A DNA stretch of 64,000 nt from NCBI RefSeq assembly GCF_020510625.1, contig NZ_CP075191.1:348001-412000 (forward strand), in the 5' to 3' direction. Source of the stretch: Ferribacterium limneticum. GTDB lineage: Bacteria > Pseudomonadota > Gammaproteobacteria > Burkholderiales > Rhodocyclaceae. Shown here one piece after another: positions 36,902 to 46,302 of the stretch (position 1 is the stretch's first letter; each line of letters begins with the position of its first letter). Position numbers and translations under genes: made by a program. The notes under the pieces were generated by a model. It was not told where the DNA came from and searched no databases. It saw only the letters and a list, made by a program, of their open reading frames with translations.

Positions 36902-36941
36902 ACCAACCTTCGTGTCGAATGCCGCTGAAACTTGGCCTTCT

Positions 36942-36959
36942 CCCAGCCGATCGGCTGGG
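36942..36959. terminator. Palindrome downstream of the ABC exporter gene
   Basis: A perfect 18-bp palindrome CCCAGCCGATCGGCTGGG begins about 20 bp after the exporter stop (minus strand). No T run follows, so it is a weak terminator candidate. Confidence 0.5.
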
Positions 36960-36979
36960 CATTCGGAGCTGCCGGCCAC

Positions 36980-38797
36980 TTAAAGTCCGGCTACCGGTGG
37001 GTGGTGCTCCTCCTGCTGTTGCAGGGTCCACATTTTTGCGTAGTTGCCGCCGGCAGCCAGCAGGGCTGAATGCGTGCCTCTCTCGATGATGTGGCCCTCG
37101 CTCATGACCAGAATCTCGTCGGCATTCATCACCGTGGACAGGCGGTGCGCGATGATCAGTGTGGTGTGGCCAACAGCAACTTGTTCAAGCTGGCTCTGGA
37201 TGGCTCTTTCAGTGGCCGAGTCGAGGGCCGAGGTGGCTTCGTCAAAAATCAGGATGGGCGGATTCTTCAGCAAGGCGCGGGCGATCGCGACACGTTGTTT
37301 TTCGCCTCCGGAAAGTTTCAGGCCACGCTCGCCGACACGTGTTTCGTATTTTTGCGGCAAGGACTCGATGAAATCGTGCATTTGAGCGGCGCGGGCGGCA
37401 GCGAACACTTCTTCCCGGGTGGCTTCCGGGCGACCGTAATTGATGTTGTAGAAAATGCTGTCGTTAAACAGCACCGTGTCCTGGGGCACGATGCCAATTG
37501 CCGCTCGCAGGCTGCTTTGCTTCAGTTTCCGGAGATCGTGGCCATTGATTCTGATGGCGCCGTCTGTGACGTCGTAGAAGCGATAAAGCAGGCGGGCCAG
37601 CGTGGATTTGCCGGCGCCGGAGTGTCCTACTACAGCGACCGTCTTGCCCGGGGGAATGGCAAAACTGAGGTTCTTCAGGATCTGGCGATCCGGGTCATAG
37701 CCGAAATTGACAGTTTCAAAATTGATCTGCAAAAGGCCGTCCGGAAGCTCTCTGGCATCAGGAGCATCGGCGATTTCGCGATTTTCCTTGAGCAGGTTGA
37801 ACATCCGCTCGATATCAGTCAGCGCCTGCCGGATCTCGCGATAGACGATGCCGAGGAAATTGAGCGGAATGTAGAGCTGGATAAGGAAGGCATTGACCAG
37901 CACCAGATCGCCGATGGTCATCTCGCCGGCAACCACCCCACTGGCGGCGCGCCACATCATCGCCGTGACGCCGAGCGCGATGATTGCCGCCTGGCCGAGG
38001 TTGAGGAAGGCGAGCGTGGTCTGGCTACGCGTCGCGGCTTCTTCCCATTTGACCAGTTGTTCGTCGTAGCGGCGGGCTTCCCAGGCTTCGTTATTGAAAT
38101 ATTTAACTGTCTCATAGTTGAGCAGGCTGTCGATGGCGCGCGTGTTGGCGGCTGAATCGTTTTCATTGACGGCGCGGCGGATGTCGATGCGCCAGTTGCT
38201 GACCTTGACGGTGAAGATGATGTAGACGATGAGCGAGGTGATGGTAATGACCACGAAGCCGACATCGTATTTGACGAACAGGATGGCGAGCACCAGCCCG
38301 ATTTCGACCAGTGTCGGCAGGATGGAGTACAGCGTGTAGGAAATCAGGCTGGAGATCGAGCGGCTGCCACGTTCGATATCGCGGGAGACGCCGCCGGTCT
38401 GCCGCTCCAGATGGAAGCGCAGCGACAAGGCGTGCAGGTGCCGGAATACCTCCAGCGAAACCTGGCGGACGGCGCGTTGGGTGACGCGGGCAAAGAGAAT
38501 TTCGCGCAGTTCGGTGAATAGCGACGTCGAGAAGCGCAGGATGCCGTACAGGACCAGCAGCAGGATGGGCAGGGCAAGCAATTGCTGGCTGCCGGAAAGG
38601 CCATCGATCATTTCCTTGAAGATCAGCGGCACGCTGACATTGGCCACCTTGGCGCCGATCAGGCAAGCCATGGCGGCCAGGACGCGCAGTCGATAGGTCC
38701 ACAGATACGGGAATAGCGTGCGGAGCGTCAGCCAGACGTGGGTTTGAGGCAGAGCCTGGCCGGCGGGGGGCTTGGGGAGTGCAGAGGCGCGACGCAT
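36980..38797 (-). CDS. Atm1/ABCB7-type ABC exporter
   Basis: Half-transporter of 605 residues, one membrane domain (about 25-320) fused to one ATPase domain (about 355-590). ATPase motifs: GHSGAGKST (Walker A), LSGGEKQRVAIARALL (signature), ILIFDEATSALD (Walker B) and the H-loop IIAHRLSTV. The membrane-domain segment ETVKYFNNEAWEARRYDE is characteristic of the Atm1 subfamily, whose members export glutathione-linked sulfur or metal compounds. The start at 38797 gives a normal length; an upstream extension runs into the divergent gene's leader and is rejected. Substrate not deducible. Confidence 0.88.
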   Translation of the reverse strand: MRRASALPKPPAGQALPQTHVWLTLRTLFPYLWTYRLRVLAAMACLIGAKVANVSVPLIFKEMIDGLSGSQQLLALPILLLVLYGILRFSTSLFTELREILFARVTQRAVRQVSLEVFRHLHALSLRFHLERQTGGVSRDIERGSRSISSLISYTLYSILPTLVEIGLVLAILFVKYDVGFVVITITSLIVYIIFTVKVSNWRIDIRRAVNENDSAANTRAIDSLLNYETVKYFNNEAWEARRYDEQLVKWEEAATRSQTTLAFLNLGQAAIIALGVTAMMWRAASGVVAGEMTIGDLVLVNAFLIQLYIPLNFLGIVYREIRQALTDIERMFNLLKENREIADAPDARELPDGLLQINFETVNFGYDPDRQILKNLSFAIPPGKTVAVVGHSGAGKSTLARLLYRFYDVTDGAIRINGHDLRKLKQSSLRAAIGIVPQDTVLFNDSIFYNINYGRPEATREEVFAAARAAQMHDFIESLPQKYETRVGERGLKLSGGEKQRVAIARALLKNPPILIFDEATSALDSATERAIQSQLEQVAVGHTTLIIAHRLSTVMNADEILVMSEGHIIERGTHSALLAAGGNYAKMWTLQQQEEHHPPVAGL

Positions 38798-38896
38798 GGG
38801 GCTGGGGCGAAATCCGGTGAAAGAGTCTCTGGCGAGTATATGAAAACTGCCGCCTTTCCGGGAAAATCCGGAGATTATTTGCAATCTGGACTGAAC

Positions 38897-39295
38897 ATGG
38901 CTGTCGACCGTCTTACCCTTCCGAGCAAGCACTGTACGCTGCGTGTTGTCCCGATGCCGGCTGATCTCAATCAGAACGGTGATGTCTTCGGCGGCTGGGT
39001 CATGGCCCAGGTCGACGTCGCTGGTGCCATCCCGGCAATGCGTCGGGCTTGCGGCAGGGTGGCCACCGTTTCGGTCAATTCCTTCCTGTTCAAGCAGCCC
39101 GTTTCAGTTGGGGATATTGTCAGTCTTTACGCCGACATCGTCCGCGTCGGCACGACGTCGATTACCGTCCGGGTCGAGGTCTATGCCGAACGCAATTACG
39201 CCGCACCGATCATCGTCAAGGTGACTGAGGCTGAGTTGACCTACGTGGCGATTGACAGCGAAGGTATGAAGCGCAAGGTTCCAGCCGAAAAGTGA
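38897..39295 (+). CDS. YciA-type acyl-CoA thioesterase
   Basis: Hotdog-fold enzyme of 132 residues, the length of E. coli YciA. Recognised by LRVVPMPADLNQNGDVFGGWVMAQVDVAGAIPA, the hotdog helix and catalytic region, and FLFKQPVSVGDIVSLYADIVRVGTTSITVRVEV. Family members hydrolyse a broad range of acyl-CoAs. The start is set by alignment; upstream in-frame ATGs (38738, 38840) would add residues absent from relatives. Divergent from the ABC exporter. Confidence 0.88.
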   Translation: MAVDRLTLPSKHCTLRVVPMPADLNQNGDVFGGWVMAQVDVAGAIPAMRRACGRVATVSVNSFLFKQPVSVGDIVSLYADIVRVGTTSITVRVEVYAERNYAAPIIVKVTEAELTYVAIDSEGMKRKVPAEK

Positions 39296-39354
39296 CCGGA
39301 AATGGTCTAAAATCCGACGATTAACCAATTTTCCGCCTGCAAGCGAGCAATCCA

Positions 39355-40584
39355 ATGAATAAATTCTGCCTGCGTATCGTTCCGGCCCTGCTGCTCACGG
39401 CCTTTTCCGGCGTGGCTTCCGCTGCTGCCTTTCAGCTCTGGGAGCAAAATGCCAGCGGCTTGGGCAATGCTTATGCCGGTTCGGCGGCGGTTGCGGATAA
39501 CGCCAGCACGATCTTCTTCAATCCGGCGGGGATGACGCAACTGACAGGCTTTCAGTTTTCGGCAGGCGTGACCGGGGTCGGGCCGAGCTATGAGTTCAGC
39601 AACGAAGGGTCGCGCGGCACCGGGGCTTTTCTGGGGCTGTCGGGCGGCAATGGGGGGAACGCTGGTGGCTGGGCTGCAGTGCCCAATGCGTATTTGTCCT
39701 GGGCGGTGACGCCGAACCTTTTTCTTGGTTTCGGCGTATCAGCGCCCTTTGGATTAGCGACTGAATATGAGGATACAAGCTGGGTTGGGCGCTATCACTC
39801 AGTCAAATCCGAAATCAAGACAGTCAATTACAATCCTTCCGTCGCTTACAAGGTCAACGAGAAAATTTCGCTTGGCTTCGGCTTGAATTACCAGACCATC
39901 GACGGGGAGCTTAGCAGCGCCACCGGTACCTTGAAGGGCGACGACGCCTCGCTGGGTTGGAACGCTGGCGTACTATTTACCCTCTCTCCTGCGATGCGGG
40001 TCGGCGTTTCCTATCGTTCGGCTGTCCAGCACACACTCGAAGGCACTGTGAATGGCAGCGTGCCGGTGAAGGCTGATGTCAAGCTGCCGGACACCTTCAT
40101 TCTTTCAGTCTGGCAACAGGTTTCCGATCGCTGGGAGGCGATGGGGGATTTGTCCTACACGCGCTGGGAGTCCATGCAGGCGCTGAATGTCCAGAGTCGT
40201 GCCTCTGGTGCATTGCTAAGCTCTGAGCGCTTTAACTACGGGAATGCCTGGCGGCTTGCCTGGGGCGCTGCTTACAAGAGCAGCGATGCGGTGAAACTCA
40301 AGTTCGGTATCGCCTATGACCGCACGCCGATACAAAATGACGATCGCTCGGCGCGCGTGCCGGATAACGATAGGCTCTGGCTGTCGCTGGGCGGTCAATA
40401 TAACGCCGGAAAATACGGCAAGCTTGATCTGGGCTACGCCTATTTGTACGTCAAGGATCCCAGCATCAACCAGACCAAGGAAATCCGGAATGCCTCCGGC
40501 ACCCTGCTCGGCACGGTGAACCTGAGTGGCCGCTATGATGCCAGCGCCCATATCGTCGGCCTGCAATACTCGGTGGGCTTCTAA
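39355..40584 (+). CDS. FadL/OmpP1-family outer-membrane hydrophobic-compound channel
   Basis: 409-residue beta-barrel. A signal peptide ends near residue 23 (GVASA). The mature N-terminus AAFQLWEQNASGLGNAYAGSAA and the following DNASTIFFNPAGMTQL are the FadL hatch signature. The alternating sheet pattern continues to a terminal aromatic residue (YSVGF). Relatives import long-chain fatty acids or aromatic hydrocarbons such as toluene. It may serve the hydrophobic-substrate degraders found further along, but linkage is not shown. Confidence 0.9.
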   Translation: MNKFCLRIVPALLLTAFSGVASAAAFQLWEQNASGLGNAYAGSAAVADNASTIFFNPAGMTQLTGFQFSAGVTGVGPSYEFSNEGSRGTGAFLGLSGGNGGNAGGWAAVPNAYLSWAVTPNLFLGFGVSAPFGLATEYEDTSWVGRYHSVKSEIKTVNYNPSVAYKVNEKISLGFGLNYQTIDGELSSATGTLKGDDASLGWNAGVLFTLSPAMRVGVSYRSAVQHTLEGTVNGSVPVKADVKLPDTFILSVWQQVSDRWEAMGDLSYTRWESMQALNVQSRASGALLSSERFNYGNAWRLAWGAAYKSSDAVKLKFGIAYDRTPIQNDDRSARVPDNDRLWLSLGGQYNAGKYGKLDLGYAYLYVKDPSINQTKEIRNASGTLLGTVNLSGRYDASAHIVGLQYSVGF

Positions 40585-40600
40585 TCATTAAGGGGCCGAC

Positions 40601-41119
40601 GTGCCGGCGCTGGAACTGGGCGGGATGACGCTGGGGCTGCGCGAAGGGGTGATCGTGTTGATCGCGCTGGTCGCGGTCTACATGCTCTTCGTTCTGCTGC
40701 GCATGCGTCGGCTGCGCAACAAGCCAGTGGAGGCGCCGCTTGCTCCGGTCGACAGCGTTCCGCCTGAGGAACCAACGGTGCCTGCTTTGCCGGCCGCCTC
40801 GGAGCCCAGTGAGGAAGAGACTTGGGAGCAAACCACGAAAGGTCTGGGCGAAGAGGTTTTACGCCAAGGCCTGGAGCAGGAGTTGGCCCAGTTGCGCGAT
40901 GAGGTCGATGCCATGCGCGGCGAACTGGCGGCCTTGCGCGATGACATGTTGCACGAACTGGCCCATCTGCGGGCCAGTCAGACTGTTTCTCCAATATACG
41001 GCGATGCGATGCAGATGGCTGTCTCCGGCTATGATCCGGCGGCGATTGCCGAACGTTGCGGGATCGCCCGGGCCGAAGCAGAACTGGTCGTTGCCTTGGC
41101 CAAGAGTCAGGAACGTTGA
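40601..41119 (+). CDS. DUF2802-type membrane-anchored coiled-coil protein
   Basis: 172 residues. One membrane segment (about 16-34) is followed by a Pro/Glu-rich linker and a coiled coil (about 85-125, QELAQLRDEVDAMRGELAALRDDMLHEL). The C-terminal helix-turn-helix-like part, YGDAMQMAVSGYDPAAIAERCGIARAEAELVVALA, matches DUF2802. Function is unknown; such genes often lie near motility or cell-envelope genes. Starts at GTG after AAGGGGCCGAC. Followed 8 bp later by the SPOR gene. Confidence 0.75.
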   Translation: MPALELGGMTLGLREGVIVLIALVAVYMLFVLLRMRRLRNKPVEAPLAPVDSVPPEEPTVPALPAASEPSEEETWEQTTKGLGEEVLRQGLEQELAQLRDEVDAMRGELAALRDDMLHELAHLRASQTVSPIYGDAMQMAVSGYDPAAIAERCGIARAEAELVVALAKSQER

Positions 41120-41127
41120 GGTAGGGA

Positions 41128-41919
41128 ATGGCAGATCAACCTGAAGTTGCCGAGAGTGAAGACAATGCGGGCGAACTGCGCAGCAAGCTGATCGGCCGTC
41201 TGGCCGTGGCTGGCGTGCTGGTAGCGCTGCTGCTTGGCGTGCTGGCCTTTTTCGACTATCTGGCGAATCCGCCTGAGGAAGCCGAACAGCAGGTATTCAC
41301 CCAAGCTGTGCCTGTTGCGCCCAAGAAAGAAGTCTCGCAACCGGTGACGCCGGCCGAGAACTTGCCCGAACCGCCGGCGCCCGAGAAAGCCGAACCACCC
41401 GTCGAACCACCTTCACCACCCAAGGTTGAGGCGCAGCCGGCGGCTGTCGTCGAGGCCAAACCTGAGCCGCAGCCGGAATCTCGTGCCGCTACGAAGATGC
41501 CTGCGGCCATTACGAAACCCCCGGTTTCAGCGCCACCAGCACCGCAAGCAGTGCCGGAGGCAACGATGGCGCCTTCGAATACGCTGGCGCCACAGCGTTC
41601 CGCTGCCCAGCTTGAGTCTGCACCCGCCAAGCCCTCGGTGCGTATCGTTGAAGCGAAACCGGCACCAGCGCCCGCGGTGGCAGCGCCGAGTGCCCCACGT
41701 CTGTTCTCCGGATTTTTGCTGCAGGCCGGGGTGTTTTCGAGCGTACAGCGAGCCGAGGAGTTGCATGCCCGCCTGACCTTGAGTGGCGTTCCCTCAACGC
41801 TGGAAACGCGGGTTCAGGTTGGCCCGTTCCGGACCCGGCATGAAGCGGAAGTTGCGCAAGCCAAGCTCAAGGAGCTAGGCGTCGAGGCCATTCTCGTTCC
41901 GCCTAGAGGCAAGAACTAG
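41128..41919 (+). CDS. SPOR-domain cell-envelope protein
   Basis: 263 residues: short cytoplasmic N-terminus, one membrane segment (about 23-45), a long Pro/Ala/Glu-rich periplasmic linker, and a C-terminal SPOR domain (about 190-263, FSGFLLQAGVFSSVQRAEEL...VGPFRTRHEAEVAQAKLK). SPOR domains bind denuded glycan strands at the septum, and the layout is that of FtsN/DedD. Not identified as FtsN itself. Probably cotranscribed with the DUF2802 gene. Confidence 0.85.
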   Translation: MADQPEVAESEDNAGELRSKLIGRLAVAGVLVALLLGVLAFFDYLANPPEEAEQQVFTQAVPVAPKKEVSQPVTPAENLPEPPAPEKAEPPVEPPSPPKVEAQPAAVVEAKPEPQPESRAATKMPAAITKPPVSAPPAPQAVPEATMAPSNTLAPQRSAAQLESAPAKPSVRIVEAKPAPAPAVAAPSAPRLFSGFLLQAGVFSSVQRAEELHARLTLSGVPSTLETRVQVGPFRTRHEAEVAQAKLKELGVEAILVPPRGKN

Positions 41920-41923
41920 CCAA

Positions 41924-42253
41924 TCAGGGCATGCCGGGGAGGCGCGGCAGACCGAGGCTGCGCCGGACATCGCGGTGTAGCTGCAGCGGCGGTGGCAAGG
42001 GAGCGCCATAGCTGCGCCGGTCATCATGGCGTCGATCATCGTAATACCTGCCGCCGCGGTCATCGTAATGACGGTGACCGGATTCGTAATAGATATTCGC
42101 CCTCGGGTAGCCATAGGCTGGGTAGGTTTCCACATACGCCGGCGGCGCACGGTGATAACCCGCCTGATGCGCTGGAACCACCATACAGGCGCCAAGACTG
42201 CCGAGCAGTGCTGTGGCGAGGCCAAGGCGGATGATGGTTTGCGAGAGTTTCAT
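41924..42253 (-). CDS. Small Tyr/His/Arg-rich lipoprotein
   Basis: 109 residues. A type II signal peptide has lipobox LGAC with the modified cysteine at C23. The mature part is rich in Tyr, His, Arg, Asp and Pro, with HYDDRGGRYYDDRRHDDRR; no domain was recognised. The start at 42253 is fixed by the signal peptide. Convergent with the SPOR gene (4-bp gap). Confidence 0.72.
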   Translation of the reverse strand: MKLSQTIIRLGLATALLGSLGACMVVPAHQAGYHRAPPAYVETYPAYGYPRANIYYESGHRHYDDRGGRYYDDRRHDDRRSYGAPLPPPLQLHRDVRRSLGLPRLPGMP

Positions 42254-42404
42254 GGGGAAAGTGTTTCCGGTGGTTGCGTAAGCAAATAACGCGGACAGTT
42301 CCCGCCCGGCATACTGCGATGCCTGGCTGGTTTGTAACAATTCGTTAGAGGCAGGCCCTGCAAGGGTTTTCCGAGTTTCCTTCGTGTGTCTCGGAGGCCG
42401 GCGT

Positions 42405-42731
42405 TTATTCGGCCAGCGCCTTGCGTGCCCGATTGGCAAAGACGGTCATTTCCCTGGCCGCCTGAATGTCGCCGTTGGCTTCGGCCACCGCAATGCCCTG
42501 TTCGTAAGCGGCCAGGCAGCCGATGTTGTCGCCGGCTTCGGCGCGCGCCTTGCCCAGCGCTTTCCAGGCGGCGGAATATTTCGGGTCGCGGTCGACGGCG
42601 TCCTTGAAGCAGGCCGCTGCTTTGGCCGGATTGCCGGCTTTCAGGTATTCGTTGCCGAGCGAGAAGCGGAGCAGGGCGCCATCGCGTGGGCCGTTGAGCA
42701 TTTTTTCCAAGGATTCGATGCGCGGGTTCAT
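42405..42731 (-). CDS. Small TPR protein
   Basis: 108 residues with two to three tetratricopeptide units, for example LLRFSLGNEYLKAGNPAKAAACFKDAVDRDPKYSAAWKALGKARAEAGD. No signal peptide. Acts presumably as a protein-binding scaffold; partner unknown. Divergent from ridA by 40 bp. The 151-bp space toward the lipoprotein gene contains no recognisable gene. Confidence 0.82.
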   Translation of the reverse strand: MNPRIESLEKMLNGPRDGALLRFSLGNEYLKAGNPAKAAACFKDAVDRDPKYSAAWKALGKARAEAGDNIGCLAAYEQGIAVAEANGDIQAAREMTVFANRARKALAE

Positions 42732-42771
42732 CTAGAATTGTCGTTTCGATTGTTGATAGAGAAAGTATTCC

Positions 42772-43155
42772 ATGGCCAAGACCATCATCGCCACCCCGAA
42801 CGCCCCGGCAGCCATCGGCACCTATTCGCAAGCCGTACGCGTCGGCGACACCGTTTACATGTCCGGGCAGATCGGGCTCGATCCGGCTTCCATGCAGATG
42901 GTAGACGGGATCGACGCACAAATCGTTCGCGTTTTTGAAAACTTGAAGGCCGTGGCCGAGGCGGCGGGCGGTTCGCTGGCTGACGTGGTCAAGCTCAACG
43001 TCTTCCTGACCGACCTGGCCAACTTCGCCAAGGTTAACGAAACGATGGCCAAGTATTTCAGCGAGCCCTTCCCGGCCCGTGCTGCGGTGGGCGTCAAGGA
43101 GTTGCCGCGCGGTGCGCTGGTCGAGGCCGATGCCGTGATGTGCCTGGGCAACTAA
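42772..43155 (+). CDS. ridA: RidA-family 2-iminobutanoate/2-iminopropanoate deaminase
   Basis: 127 residues, trimeric-fold family. Hydrolyses reactive enamine/imine products of threonine dehydratase and other PLP enzymes. Signatures: [23 protein letters not shown] and the C-terminal [23 protein letters not shown] with the active-site arginine. The ATG follows AGAGAAAGTATTCC. Lies 18 bp before recG, probably one transcript. Confidence 0.94.
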   Translation: MAKTIIATPNAPAAIGTYSQAVRVGDTVYMSGQIGLDPASMQMVDGIDAQIVRVFENLKAVAEAAGGSLADVVKLNVFLTDLANFAKVNETMAKYFSEPFPARAAVGVKELPRGALVEADAVMCLGN

Positions 43156-43173
43156 GCGGCTGATCCACGCCTG

Positions 43174-45225
43174 ATGACGACGAGCGGGGCTTCGGCCCCC
43201 GCTTCTCCGCCGATTCGCGCCTCCGAGGCGCTGCAGAAGAAGCTCGCCAAGATCGGCCTCCATAGCGAGGCCGATTTGCTGGTCCATCTGCCGCTGCGCT
43301 ACGAGGACGAAACCCGCATCACGCCGGTCAAGCGAGCCTTTGGCGGCGAGCCGGTGCAGATCGAGGTGGTCGTCCAGAGCAATGAAGTGCAATTCCGGCC
43401 CCGCCGGCAGATGATTGTGCGGGCGGCCGACGACAGCGGCGAGATTACGCTGCGTTTTTTCAGCTTTTATCCGAATCAGCAGGCGGCGCTGAGCGAAGGC
43501 TCGCGCATCCGGGCCTTTGGCGAGGTACGCGGCGGCTTTTTCGGCGCCGAGATGGTGCACCCGCGTTTTCGCAAGGTCGGTGACGACGAACCGCTGCCGA
43601 CCGAGATGACCCCGGTTTATCCGTCGACCGCTGGCCTGGCCAATTCGGCGCTGCAAAAACTGATCGGCAAGGCATTGGCGGTGGGCGATTTATCGGAGAC
43701 CTTGCCGGAAGAACTGCGCCAGCGTTTGAAATTGCCGGGCCTGGCGCGCAGCCTGCGCTTCCTGCACAAGCCACCGCCGGGCACCGACCTCGATACCTTG
43801 CACGCACGCAACCATCCGGCCTGGCGGCGGGTGAAATTTGACGAAGTGCTGGCCCAGCAACTCTCCTTGCGCCGCGCCTATCTCGCCCGTCGCGAGCAGG
43901 GCGCGCCGGTGCTCAGGGCGCGCGACAATCTTGGCGCCCGCTTGCTCGACAGCCTGCCCTTCGGCTTGACCGGAGCGCAGGCGCGGGCGATGGCCGAGAT
44001 TGGTGCCGATCTGGCCCAGCCGTTCCCGATGCAGCGTCTGCTGCAGGGCGACGTCGGCGCCGGCAAGACCATCGTCGCCGCGCTGGCCGCGTGTCAGGCC
44101 ATTTCGGCCGGCTGGCAGGCGGCGTTCATGGCGCCGACGGAAATTCTCGCCGAGCAACACTATTTGAAATTGAAGGACTGGCTGGAGCCGCTCGGGGTCA
44201 ATGTGGCGTGGCTGTCTGGCAGCCTGAAAACCAAGGCCAAGCGCGAGCAACTGGCGGCGACGGCGGCCGAGGCGCAACTGGTCGTCGGCACCCATGCGCT
44301 GATCCAGGATGGCGTCGATTTCGCCAAACTCGGGCTGGCCATTGTCGACGAGCAGCACCGTTTCGGTGTCGCCCAGCGCCTCGCCTTGCGCAAGAAGGGC
44401 GACAACCCGCATCAGCTGATGATGTCGGCGACGCCGATTCCGCGCACGCTGGCCATGAGCTATTACGCCGATCTCGATGTCACCGTGCTCGACGAACTGC
44501 CGCCCGGGCGGACGCCGATCAAGACGCGCTTGGTTGCGGACAATCGGCGCGATGATGTGTTCGGTTTTGTGCAAAAGCATGTCGAGGAAGGCCGCCAGGC
44601 TTACTGGGTCTGTCCACTGATCGAGGAATCGGAAACCCTGCAATTGCAGACGGCGCAGGACACTTACGAACTGCTCTCAGGCCAGTTTTCCGGCCTGACC
44701 GTGGGATTGGTCCATGGCCGCCTGAAAGCCGACGAAAAGCAGGCGGTGATGGCTGCCTTCGCGGCCGGCGACATCGATGTGCTGGTGGCGACGACGGTCA
44801 TCGAAGTCGGCGTCGATGTGCCCAATGCCAGCCTGATGGTCATCGAGCACGCCGAACGCTTCGGCCTGTCGCAACTGCACCAGTTGCGCGGCCGGGTTGG
44901 GCGCGGCCAGTACGAATCGAGCTGCATCCTGATCTACGCCGGGCCGCTCGGCGAGATCGCCCGGCAGCGCCTGAAGATCATTTTCGAGAACACCGATGGC
45001 TTCGAAATCGCCCGCCAGGATCTGCAGATCCGCGGCCCCGGCGAATTCGTCGGTGCCCGGCAGAGCGGGGTGCCGTTACTGCGCTACGCCGATCTGGAAA
45101 TGGATGCCGATTTGGTCGAGATGGCGCGTGACGTGGCCGAGGAAATGCTGACCGAGCACCTTGAACTGGCTGAGCGGCACCTCAAGCGCTGGCTAGGCTC
45201 GCGGGAAGAGTTGCTGAAGTCCTAA
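43174..45225 (+). CDS. recG: ATP-dependent DNA helicase RecG
   Basis: Branch-migration helicase for stalled forks; 683 residues, close to E. coli (693). An N-terminal wedge/OB domain (about 55-160) is followed by helicase motifs I (GDVGAGKT), II (DEQHRF), III (MSATPIPRTLAM) and VI (QLRGRVGRG). The C-terminal TRG region includes FEIARQDLQIRGPGEFVGARQSG. Follows ridA. Confidence 0.97.
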   Translation: MTTSGASAPASPPIRASEALQKKLAKIGLHSEADLLVHLPLRYEDETRITPVKRAFGGEPVQIEVVVQSNEVQFRPRRQMIVRAADDSGEITLRFFSFYPNQQAALSEGSRIRAFGEVRGGFFGAEMVHPRFRKVGDDEPLPTEMTPVYPSTAGLANSALQKLIGKALAVGDLSETLPEELRQRLKLPGLARSLRFLHKPPPGTDLDTLHARNHPAWRRVKFDEVLAQQLSLRRAYLARREQGAPVLRARDNLGARLLDSLPFGLTGAQARAMAEIGADLAQPFPMQRLLQGDVGAGKTIVAALAACQAISAGWQAAFMAPTEILAEQHYLKLKDWLEPLGVNVAWLSGSLKTKAKREQLAATAAEAQLVVGTHALIQDGVDFAKLGLAIVDEQHRFGVAQRLALRKKGDNPHQLMMSATPIPRTLAMSYYADLDVTVLDELPPGRTPIKTRLVADNRRDDVFGFVQKHVEEGRQAYWVCPLIEESETLQLQTAQDTYELLSGQFSGLTVGLVHGRLKADEKQAVMAAFAAGDIDVLVATTVIEVGVDVPNASLMVIEHAERFGLSQLHQLRGRVGRGQYESSCILIYAGPLGEIARQRLKIIFENTDGFEIARQDLQIRGPGEFVGARQSGVPLLRYADLEMDADLVEMARDVAEEMLTEHLELAERHLKRWLGSREELLKS

Positions 45226-45270
45226 GCGGCTGTCGCTTCCGCGGCCGCGACACACCCGGGACTCTGCTTC

Positions 45271-45335
45271 GCAGCGGGCGAAGCGGGAATCCAGTTCCTC
45301 GGGTTTCTGGACTCCCGCTTTCGCGGGAGTGACGG
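45271..45335. repeat. Paired palindromic repeat, locus 1
   Basis: A degenerate left unit ending GCGGGAATCCAG is followed by a unit CTGG-ACTCCCGC-TTTC-GCGGGAGT-GACGG (45307-45335). Lies between the convergent recG and LysR genes. Confidence 0.75.
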
Positions 45336-45344
45336 GCGCAATGG

Positions 45345-46202
45345 TCAGCGTTTCCTGTTTGCCGAGGCTGTTATCCCGTCGCACAGCGTTTGCAGGGCCG
45401 GGAGGCTGGGGCCTTCGCGCAGATGGATCATGCCGGTCGGCACCAGGCTGAATTCGTCAGGCACCGTTTCGATGACCAGATCGGCGGCATGGCTGGACTG
45501 CTCAACGACGCGGCGCGGCATCAGCGTCCAGCCGAGGCCGACGGCGATGCAGCCGAGGATGCCTTCGAGCGTGCCGAATTCCATGGCATCGGCCACGGCG
45601 TGGCCTTGGGCGCGTTGCCAGGCGACGGCGCGGGTGCGGTAGGCGCAGCCTTCGCGGAAGAGGATCAGCGGCAACAGCACCGGGTCGGTGCCGGCGGCGT
45701 GCACCTGCACCAGTTCCTCGACGACCAGTTCATCGAATTGCAGGTCGGGGTGGATCACCGGGCCGGCGACGAAGGCGCAGTCGAGCTTGTGGTCGAGCAC
45801 CTTGCCGGTCAGCGTGCTGGTGGTGTCGGTGAAGACACGCAACTCGAGGCCGGGGTGTCCGGCGCGCACGGCTTTCAGGGCGCTCGGCAGGTGCAGGGCG
45901 GCGAAGGTTTCCATGGCGCCGATGCGCAGTTCGCCGGCGCTTTCGCCGACCTGGCGGACAGCAGTGGCGGTCTGGCGTTCGAGTGTCAGCATCCGCCGCG
46001 CGTAGTCGAGCAGTACCTTGCCCGAGGGGGCGAGCTCCAGCCCGCGACCCTTGCGGAAGAAGAGTTCGGCGCCGAGTTCTTCCTCCAGCCGCCGGATGCG
46101 GCCGGTGACGTTGGACTGGACGGTGTTCAGCTTGCGCGAGGCGGCGAGGATGCCGCCTTCTTCGACGACGGCCTGAAAGGTGCGGAGGGCGACGAGTTCC
46201 AT
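45345..46202 (-). CDS. LysR-family transcriptional regulator
   Basis: 285 residues. N-terminal winged helix-turn-helix (about 1-60: LVALRTFQAVVEEGGILAASRKLNTVQSNVTGRIRRLEEELG), then a LysR substrate-binding domain. The ATG at 46202 gives the normal family start. Divergent from the MFS gene, which it most likely regulates. Effector unknown. Confidence 0.92.
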   Translation of the reverse strand: MELVALRTFQAVVEEGGILAASRKLNTVQSNVTGRIRRLEEELGAELFFRKGRGLELAPSGKVLLDYARRMLTLERQTATAVRQVGESAGELRIGAMETFAALHLPSALKAVRAGHPGLELRVFTDTTSTLTGKVLDHKLDCAFVAGPVIHPDLQFDELVVEELVQVHAAGTDPVLLPLILFREGCAYRTRAVAWQRAQGHAVADAMEFGTLEGILGCIAVGLGWTLMPRRVVEQSSHAADLVIETVPDEFSLVPTGMIHLREGPSLPALQTLCDGITASANRKR

Positions 46203-46225
46203 TGGTATCTCAAAAAACGAATGGT

Positions 46226-46242
46226 TGATTCGAAACAAATCA
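46226..46242. promoter_or_regulatory. Candidate LysR operator
   Basis: TGATT-N7-AATCA inverted repeat in the 100-bp space between the LysR and MFS genes, just before a promoter-like TTGTAT (46244-46249) and, 17 bp on, TATTGT (46267-46272). Fits the usual LysR layout; not verified. Confidence 0.5.
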
Positions 46243-46302
46243 CTTGTATGGATACTTTACGCTGTTTATTGTTCGGCTATCAAGTACAAAAAGGAATAAA
46301 CC